20,094 nucleotides of DNA from Dehalococcoidales bacterium (GTDB lineage: Bacteria > Chloroflexota > Dehalococcoidia > Dehalococcoidales > UBA5760): contig JAQUOC010000012.1 in assembly GCA_028717305.1 (NCBI GenBank), positions 1-20,094 on the forward strand, read 5' to 3'. Position numbers and translations under genes: made by a program. The notes beneath the pieces were generated by a model that made no database searches, was not told the origin of the DNA, and saw only the letters and a list, made by a program, of their open reading frames with translations. This document shows, piece by piece, positions 15,261-20,094 of this stretch. Numbering within the stretch: the first letter of the stretch is position 1; the number at the start of each line of letters is the position of its first letter.

Positions 15261-16433
15261 ATGAAATTAGTAGTTATTGGTTTTGGACAATGTGGCGGCA
15301 GAGTTGCCGATGAGTTTGCCCGCTTGAACGCCCGCGCACGCAGTAATCGGGGGATAGAGATAGTAACCGGTGCCTTCGCGGTAAACTCGGACTCGGCTGA
15401 CTTAAGCGGCCTGCAGGCGATCAAGTCCGATTATAAACATAGGATTCTCATCGGTGGGCGCCGGACCGGTGGCCACGGAGTCGGTAAGATCAATGAGCTG
15501 GGGGCTGAGATAGCCAAAGAGGATAGTGATAAGATTGTCGACGCGATAAGGGTTACTCCGCGCTTTCTGGAGTCAGATGCCTTCTTGCTGGTGGCCAGTT
15601 CCGCCGGCGGCACCGGCTCCGGATCGATTCCGATCGTGACGCAACTGATCAAAGAGCGTTATGCGGATAAGCCGGTCTATAACCTTATTATCCTGCCGTT
15701 TGAGCACGAAGAAAACAACGAAGAGAGGACCATCTATAATACTGCCACCTGTCTGAAATCGGTCAACGAGGTGGCCGATGCGGTGATTCTTGTTGATAAC
15801 CAGCGGTATATTCGCAAGGATTCCTCAATCAGAAACAATATTGCCGCCATCAATGCGCTGATAGTGGAGCCGTTCTATAACCTGCTCTGTGCCGGTGAGG
15901 AGAAAAAACGAAAGAACATCGGGGCGAAGACGCTTGATGCCGGGGATATCCTGCAGACCGTATCGGGCTGGACGGTAATCGGCTATGGCAAATCACCCCT
16001 TTCTATGATTCGGCCGTTCCGCCAGACGCGGAACTTCAGGGATAAGAGTACCGAGACCCATAAGGGAATACAGGCTATGGATGAAGCCCTCAGTGAGCTG
16101 TCGCTTGCCTGTAATCCCCAGGATGCCAACCGTGCCCTCTATCTTCTTTCCGCACCGGCCCGGGAAATGAATATGGATCTGGTTAAGGAGCTCGGCGATT
16201 ACATGAGAGACATCGCCCCGAAGGCGATAATACGCAGCGGTGACTACCCCAGGCAGAAGGGTGTTCTGGACGTCACCGTGATACTATCGGAGCTCGATAC
16301 CTCGGCAAAGATAAAGAGCTACTATGCTCTCTCAACCACGGTTATCGAAGATATTCGGAGGAAGAGAGAAGAGGTAGCCTGTAAGCTCCAGGATATTGAC
16401 GATGCGGCCAAAGATATCCCATCGCTGCTATAA
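15261..16433 (+). CDS. Tubulin/FtsZ-superfamily GTPase, paralogue 2
   Basis: This 390-aa paralogue of the protein at 11673 aligns without gaps for the first 250 residues, about 167 of them identical by hand count; after that a small insertion (near 250-258) shifts it by three. It keeps the T1 loop GQCGG (9-13), the signature SAGGTGSG (114-121), and the T7-type LDAGDILQTV (225-234) with both Asp residues; the FtsZ T7 Asn position is Thr. It shares the strictly conserved blocks GHGVGKINELGAE (71-83), NLIxLPFxHE (141-150) and VEPFYNLLCAGEE (202-214) with its partner. The C-terminus is again KDIPSLL (384-390). GGAG at 15250-15253 precedes ATG. The gene is followed by a strong terminator, so it is probably transcribed alone. 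Two co-existing paralogues could form a heteropolymer, like alpha/beta-tubulin or BtubA/B, or two separate filaments; sequence alone does not decide. Confidence 0.88.
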   Translation: MKLVVIGFGQCGGRVADEFARLNARARSNRGIEIVTGAFAVNSDSADLSGLQAIKSDYKHRILIGGRRTGGHGVGKINELGAEIAKEDSDKIVDAIRVTPRFLESDAFLLVASSAGGTGSGSIPIVTQLIKERYADKPVYNLIILPFEHEENNEERTIYNTATCLKSVNEVADAVILVDNQRYIRKDSSIRNNIAAINALIVEPFYNLLCAGEEKKRKNIGAKTLDAGDILQTVSGWTVIGYGKSPLSMIRPFRQTRNFRDKSTETHKGIQAMDEALSELSLACNPQDANRALYLLSAPAREMNMDLVKELGDYMRDIAPKAIIRSGDYPRQKGVLDVTVILSELDTSAKIKSYYALSTTVIEDIRRKREEVACKLQDIDDAAKDIPSLL

Positions 16434-16457
16434 TCGACAGTAATACTGTTTGCCAGT

Positions 16458-16494
16458 GATACCCCTCTTGTTAATTAAGAGGGGTATCTTTTTT
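16458..16494 (+). terminator. Strong intrinsic terminator after second tubulin-like gene
   Basis: GATACCCCTCTT (16458-16469) pairs perfectly over 12 bases with AAGAGGGGTATC (16477-16488) around a seven-base loop and is followed directly by six T's (16489-16494). This separates the GTPase gene from the dnaX unit. Confidence 0.93.
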
Positions 16495-16495
16495 A

Positions 16496-16517
16496 TCCGG
16501 TTTTTAAAAAAACCGGA
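16496..16517. terminator. Second AT-rich hairpin directly behind the terminator
   Basis: TCCGGTTTTT (16496-16505) is complementary to AAAAACCGGA (16508-16517) with a two-base spacer. It could act as a back-up terminator or cruciform; because it is nearly palindromic it reads the same on both strands. Confidence 0.45.
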
Positions 16518-16550
16518 CGATTATTCCGATAGCGATTGCTTCGGGAAGTC

Positions 16551-16581
16551 TTGGCAACCAGACATTGTCATAGGGTATAAT
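16551..16581 (+). promoter_or_regulatory. Promoter of dnaX with very short leader
   Basis: TTGGCA (16551-16556) and a perfect TATAAT (16576-16581) are 19 bases apart. The -10 box ends only ten bases before the dnaX ATG, so the transcript would start about three bases upstream of it and carry no Shine-Dalgarno. Confidence 0.6.
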
Positions 16582-16591
16582 AGCATAAGCT

Positions 16592-18223
16592 ATGGCTTCT
16601 CAAGTTTTTTATCGCAAGTGGCGTCCGCAGACCCTGTCGGAGGTAGTCGGTCAGGAGCAGGTAACTCGCACGTTGCTTAATGCCCTGAAGAGCAGTCGGG
16701 TTGCTCATGCCTATCTCTTTTGTGGCCCGCGGGGTACCGGTAAGACCAGCACCGGGCGTATCCTGGCCAAGGCGGTCAATTGCCTTACAACCAACGGACA
16801 GGATGAGCCGTGCAATAGCTGTGCGATGTGCCAGGCGATAACCGAAGGCAGGGCGCTGGACGTGATCGAAATCGATGCTGCCAGCAACACCGGGGTTGAT
16901 AACATTCGTGACTTGCGTGAGAGAGCCAACTACACTCCCGGTGAAGCCCGTTATAAGGTGTATATCATCGACGAAGTCCACATGCTCAGTACCAGCGCCT
17001 CTAATGCTCTCTTAAAGACGCTGGAGGAGCCGCCGCCCCATGTAATCTTCGTCCTGGCTACTACCGAGGCGCATAAGGTTCTGCCCACGGTTTTATCCCG
17101 GTGCCAGCACTTCGATTTCCGTCGCATCGCCCAGGCTGATGTAGTCTCCCGGCTAAGCCACATCTGCAGTGCGGAAGGCGTTAAGGTCAAGCCGGAGACA
17201 CTGCGGCTTATCGCCAGGAGTGCTACCGGCAGTCTGCGGGATGCTGAAAATATCCTGGAGCAGCTCATCACCTTTTACGGTACTGAAATCGGGCTTCAGC
17301 AGGCTCAGGCTACCCTTGGTATCAGCGGGGACCGGCGGGCCCGAGAGATGTTGAAGCACATCATAGATAATGATATCGCTGCCGGGATAAGAACGATAAA
17401 AAGCATCAGTGGTAGCGGACTGGATCTGCGACCGTTTAATCGGGAGCTGGTGGAATACCTCAGGGCCCTGCTGCTAATAAAGACAGGTACCGGCGATGAT
17501 ATTGACCTCCCCGGTGAAGATGTGGCGGAACTGAAGGAGATAGCATCTAAGGCCTCACTGCCACAGATACTGAAGGCGGTCAAACTATTCGGTCAACTGG
17601 AATCCGGTGGTTTCGATAGCTACTCTACGCTGCCGTTAGAGTTAGCCCTGGTCGACTGTGTTCTGACGCAAGAGGAGCCGCCCAAGAGTCAGGCCAAGCA
17701 AACCCGACCTAGAGCACAGAAGCCGGCTGGCGTATCTGCGCCTCGGCAGGTTCCTGTTGCCACTGAGCCGTCACCACCTAAAACCAGGGCGGCTGAGGTT
17801 TCTTCGCCGCCGCCCGCACAGCCGGAAGCCGGGCCAAGCGCAGTGGAAGCCCCGCCGCTGTCAGGTGAGACCCCGGTTGCTCCGCCCGAACCGGGCGGCG
17901 AGATCGAATTCCTGAAACAGAACTGGAAGCGGATCATCGAGAATGCCCCGGCAGATACTCAGAAAACCCCGGCGGTTGCCTTCCTTAGAAGCTCCGGCAG
18001 GCCGTTGTCATTTAGCGACGATACCGTAGTCCTGGCTTTTAAGTTCCCCATCCATAAGGACAATATGGAAAAACCGCAAAACCACCAGGTGGCGGAAAGG
18101 ATTATCAGCAGTTTCATGGGGCGTCCCTGCCGGGTTCGTTGTATCTACCAGCCGGAAGATAATCACCTGGTGGAGGCAGTGTTGAATATGGGAGCACAAA
18201 TTATTGATGCGGAGGATAAATGA
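16592..18223 (+). CDS. dnaX: DNA polymerase III subunit gamma/tau
   Basis: DnaX is the AAA+ motor of the clamp loader that places the sliding clamp on primed DNA. The 543-aa protein opens with the canonical FYRKWRPQTLSEVVGQ, so ATG 16592 is secure. It has Walker A GPRGTGKT (45-52), a zinc-binding set C64, C74, C77, C80, Walker B VYIIDEVH (123-130), the sensor segment ATTEAHKVLPTVLSRC with the SRC arginine (R170), then the clamp-loader domain III (about 240-360). A Pro/Ala/Ser-rich linker (about 362-430) leads to a short C-terminal domain (about 435-543), shorter than the E. coli tau tail. I see no obvious slippery A-run for a gamma frameshift. There is no Shine-Dalgarno before the start. Its stop overlaps the ybaB start (ATGA), indicating translational coupling. 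Confidence 0.97.
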   Translation: MASQVFYRKWRPQTLSEVVGQEQVTRTLLNALKSSRVAHAYLFCGPRGTGKTSTGRILAKAVNCLTTNGQDEPCNSCAMCQAITEGRALDVIEIDAASNTGVDNIRDLRERANYTPGEARYKVYIIDEVHMLSTSASNALLKTLEEPPPHVIFVLATTEAHKVLPTVLSRCQHFDFRRIAQADVVSRLSHICSAEGVKVKPETLRLIARSATGSLRDAENILEQLITFYGTEIGLQQAQATLGISGDRRAREMLKHIIDNDIAAGIRTIKSISGSGLDLRPFNRELVEYLRALLLIKTGTGDDIDLPGEDVAELKEIASKASLPQILKAVKLFGQLESGGFDSYSTLPLELALVDCVLTQEEPPKSQAKQTRPRAQKPAGVSAPRQVPVATEPSPPKTRAAEVSSPPPAQPEAGPSAVEAPPLSGETPVAPPEPGGEIEFLKQNWKRIIENAPADTQKTPAVAFLRSSGRPLSFSDDTVVLAFKFPIHKDNMEKPQNHQVAERIISSFMGRPCRVRCIYQPEDNHLVEAVLNMGAQIIDAEDK

Positions 18224-18525
18224 ACCTATCTCAAATGAATCAGGCTCGGGAACTCAAAGCAAGGATGGATAAGATCCAGGAAGAGCTGAGTAGCACCATC
18301 GTCGAAGGCAGTTCGGGGAAGGGCGCTGTTAAGGTAGCGGTAGACGGGCAGCAAAAGATAAAATCGATTAAAATCTCGCCCGGAGTAATCGATCCCGACA
18401 AAGCGGGGGTGCTGGAAGAACTGGTACTGAAAGCAGTGAGTGAAGCCCTGACCAAATCCCAGAAGGCTGCCGCCGGCAAGTTAAAGAGCCTCACCGGCGG
18501 TCTTAAGATGCCGGGGCTTTTTTAG
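18220..18525 (+). CDS. YbaB/EbfC family nucleoid-associated protein
   Basis: This 101-aa protein is a homologue of YbaB/EbfC, small dimeric DNA-binding proteins encoded between dnaX and recR in many bacteria. The N-terminal helix (QMNQARELKARMDKIQEEL) and the central sheet with VKVAVDGQQKIKSIKIS fit the family, as does the C-terminal helix ending in GLKMPGLF. The ATG overlaps the dnaX stop by four bases, and GGAGG at 18211-18215 inside dnaX serves as ribosome-binding site. The last codons contain a terminator-like hairpin. A role in nucleoid organisation or repair is known for the family; the specific role here is inferred from gene order. Confidence 0.93.
   Translation: MNLSQMNQARELKARMDKIQEELSSTIVEGSSGKGAVKVAVDGQQKIKSIKISPGVIDPDKAGVLEELVLKAVSEALTKSQKAAAGKLKSLTGGLKMPGLF
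18487..18523 (+). terminator. Terminator-like hairpin inside the end of ybaB
   Basis: AGCC (18487-18490) plus CCGGC (18494-18498) can pair with GCCGG (18510-18514) plus GGCT (18515-18518), with a three-base bulge (TCA) on the left arm and an 11-base loop, directly followed by a run of T's (18518-18523) that encodes Leu-Phe and the first base of the stop. It may attenuate transcription into recR. Confidence 0.5.
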
Positions 18526-18585
18526 AACCGTGTTCCGTCATTAGCAACCGCCCCTTCTTCAGGGGAGAGGAGAGAAAAGAGAAGT

Positions 18586-19197
18586 ATGGATCGAGAATCA
18601 GCGCCCGGCGTCGGTGCCGTAGCCAGGCTTATTCAGGAGCTCAATAAACTGCCCGGCATCGGGCTGAAGAGCGCACAAAGACTTGCCTATCATATCCTGC
18701 GCGCTCCTGAAGAACAATCCGTTCTGCTGGCTGAAGCTATCCTGTCGGTGAAAAGGGAGACCCGGCTCTGTTCCCTTTGTTTCAATGTTACCGAGGCCAA
18801 TCCCTGCCGCATCTGCTGTGATGACCGGCGCGATCGCACTCAGGTCTGTATTATCGAACAGCCGCAGGATATTCTGGCTCTGGAGCACACCGGGATTTAT
18901 AATGGACTCTACCATGTCCTCCATGGTGCTATCTCACCCACCGAGGGGGTAGGTGCGAAAGACATACGGATTACCGAACTGCTCAACCGGTTGCAGAACG
19001 GCTCGATAAGAGAGGTCATTATGGCGACCAATACCAATCTCGAGGGAGAGCAGACTGCCCTTTATCTCAAAAAGGTTATCTCGCCCCTGGGGATCAGGGT
19101 TACCCGTCTGGCCAGGGGATTGCCTTTCGGCACCGAACTGGAATACGCCGACGATGTTACCCTGACCCGGGCTATCGAGGGCAGGCAGGATCTCTAG
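18586..19197 (+). CDS. recR: Recombination mediator protein RecR
   Basis: RecR works with RecO (and RecF) to load RecA onto gapped single-stranded DNA. The 203-aa length is standard. LIQELNKLPGIGLKSAQRLA (15-34) is the helix-hairpin-helix. C62, C65, C74 and C77 form the zinc finger. The Toprim domain begins at VCIIEQPQDILALE and carries the conserved ATNTNLEGEQTALYL. A purine-rich GGGGAGAGGAGAG stretch about 15-30 bases upstream and AAGAGAAG nearer the ATG provide the ribosome-binding region. It is 60 bases from ybaB, in the usual dnaX-ybaB-recR order, and recO follows 47 bases after its stop, so the recombination partners are encoded together. Confidence 0.97.
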   Translation: MDRESAPGVGAVARLIQELNKLPGIGLKSAQRLAYHILRAPEEQSVLLAEAILSVKRETRLCSLCFNVTEANPCRICCDDRRDRTQVCIIEQPQDILALEHTGIYNGLYHVLHGAISPTEGVGAKDIRITELLNRLQNGSIREVIMATNTNLEGEQTALYLKKVISPLGIRVTRLARGLPFGTELEYADDVTLTRAIEGRQDL

Positions 19198-19244
19198 CTC
19201 TTAGTCCTGGTCTCTATTTAGTAGTCCGAAGGAGCATAACCTCT

Positions 19245-20000
19245 TTGTCCAAGCCGCGGAACTACCAGACTGAAGCCATCATTATCAAGAAGGTCAAGCT
19301 CGGTGAGGCAGACAGAATCCTGACCTTCTATACTCCCCATCTGGGTAAGATTCAGGGTGTGGCCAAGGGGGTGCGGCGCCCCCGGAGCAAGATGGCCGGT
19401 CATCTTGAGCTGCTGACCTACAGTACGGTCTCGCTGGCCCGGGGACGCAACCTGGATACGGTAACCGGCAGCCAGACGATAGACAGCTTCCTCCCCCTAA
19501 AAAGCGACCTGGAGCTTACTTCCTACGCCCTTTATGCTATCGAGTTGCTCAACCAGTTCACCGCCGATGGCGTTGAGAACCAGCCCCTCTTCCAGCTGCT
19601 GCTGGAGACAATGCGGAGCCTCTGCCTGAAGAGCAACAGCGAAGTGATCTTACGCTTCTTTGAGTTACATCTGCTCGGTCTGGTCGGCTACCGGCCTCAG
19701 CTCGGCTGCTGCATCTCCTGCCGCTTGCCTCTGGAACCGGTGCCCAACTACTTCTCTGCGCCTGCCGGCGGCATGCTGTGTCCGGGCTGCTCCAACAATC
19801 AGGCTCTGGTCCATCGCATATCGGTAAATGCCATTAAGGTACTGAGGTGGTTGCAGGACAACGACATCGCTACAGCCGAAAAACTGAAGATAGACCGGGA
19901 ACTGTCCCGCGAACTGGAGGGAATCATGAGGGGGTATCTACGCTATCTGCTGGAGCGGGAGGTCAAGTCAACCGCCTGGCTGGATACGCTGAAAGGGTAG
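19245..20000 (+). CDS. recO: DNA repair protein RecO
   Basis: RecO binds single-stranded DNA and SSB and, with RecR, helps load RecA. The 251-aa protein has the N-terminal OB-fold segment YQTEAIIIKKVKLGEADRIL (7-26), VAKGVRRPRSKMAGHLELL (39-57), a helical middle region, and a CxxC...CxxC zinc site (C156, C159, C179, C182). The start is TTG 19245 with GAAGGAG (19228-19234) upstream; no ATG keeps the conserved N-terminus. It follows recR by 47 bases with no terminator seen, so it is probably in the dnaX-recR unit. Confidence 0.95.
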   Translation: MSKPRNYQTEAIIIKKVKLGEADRILTFYTPHLGKIQGVAKGVRRPRSKMAGHLELLTYSTVSLARGRNLDTVTGSQTIDSFLPLKSDLELTSYALYAIELLNQFTADGVENQPLFQLLLETMRSLCLKSNSEVILRFFELHLLGLVGYRPQLGCCISCRLPLEPVPNYFSAPAGGMLCPGCSNNQALVHRISVNAIKVLRWLQDNDIATAEKLKIDRELSRELEGIMRGYLRYLLEREVKSTAWLDTLKG

Positions 20001-20012
20001 TGTGGAAACTGC

Positions 20013-20041
20013 TTTACTATGACGCTCGGAACTCATATAAT
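20013..20041 (+). promoter_or_regulatory. Predicted promoter for a gene beyond the right edge
   Basis: TTTACT (20013-20018) and a perfect TATAAT (20036-20041) are 17 bases apart, starting just after the recO stop. About 50 bases of untranslated leader follow to the window end with no start codon and Shine-Dalgarno pair that I can support. Confidence 0.5.
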
Positions 20042-20094
20042 AACCATTAAGGCATAGTCCCGCTTAAGGGATACCGTCTATTTATTCCTGTGAT

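Noticed and set aside
16450..16680. Small plus-strand open frame of 76 codons across the terminator and dnaX promoter
   Set aside because: It runs through an intrinsic terminator, a second hairpin and the dnaX start in another frame.
20001..20094. Small RNA or tRNA at the right edge
   Set aside because: No T-loop consensus or cloverleaf can be drawn; only a promoter-like pair of boxes is supported.

Overview
The window is about 20 kb of compact bacterial chromosome of moderate GC content, densely packed with housekeeping genes. The protein sequences and gene mix (tyrS, class V aminotransferase with serA and a DUF1015 protein, ligA, pth, eno-gap, dnaX-ybaB-recR, recO) suggest a Chloroflexota bacterium, probably class Dehalococcoidia. 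That placement is inferred from family resemblance only; no search was run. I see no rRNA, tRNA, CRISPR array, insertion sequence or phage gene, and no gene-free stretch longer than 300 bases.

Layout. (1) 1-1004: 3' part of tyrS. (2) 1108-5106: a serine-synthesis block, with a class V aminotransferase and serA closely spaced on the plus strand and a convergent DUF1015 gene that ends 18 bases from the serA stop. (3) 5264-8625: ligA, an isoprenylcysteine-methyltransferase-like membrane protein and pth, read in one direction. (4) 8707-11576: a SLOG/LOG-like protein behind its own promoter, then eno and gap. (5) 11607-16494: an unusual cytoskeleton-like island. Two paralogous tubulin/FtsZ-superfamily GTPases on the plus strand enclose two minus-strand coiled-coil genes. 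The block closes with a strong intrinsic terminator. (6) 16592-20000: the replication and repair genes dnaX, ybaB, recR and recO, followed by a predicted promoter for a gene beyond the window.

The island at 11.6-16.5 kb is the part worth attention. The two GTPases (387 and 390 aa) are identical at about 167 of their first 250 residues by hand count. They keep the tubulin signature GGTGSG, the tubulin/CetZ-like GQCGG nucleotide loop and both T7-loop aspartates. Both end in KDIPSLL, which resembles the C-terminal adaptor-binding tail of FtsZ. The 495-aa coiled-coil protein between them consists of 15 tandem helical repeats of exactly 25 residues with one 4-residue insertion. The 179-aa protein downstream of it has an 11-residue periodicity. 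Both GTPase genes sit behind near-identical promoter cores. I infer a filament-forming or membrane-organising system of two tubulin-like GTPases with dedicated coiled-coil partners, distinct from canonical FtsZ. Its function cannot be read from sequence.
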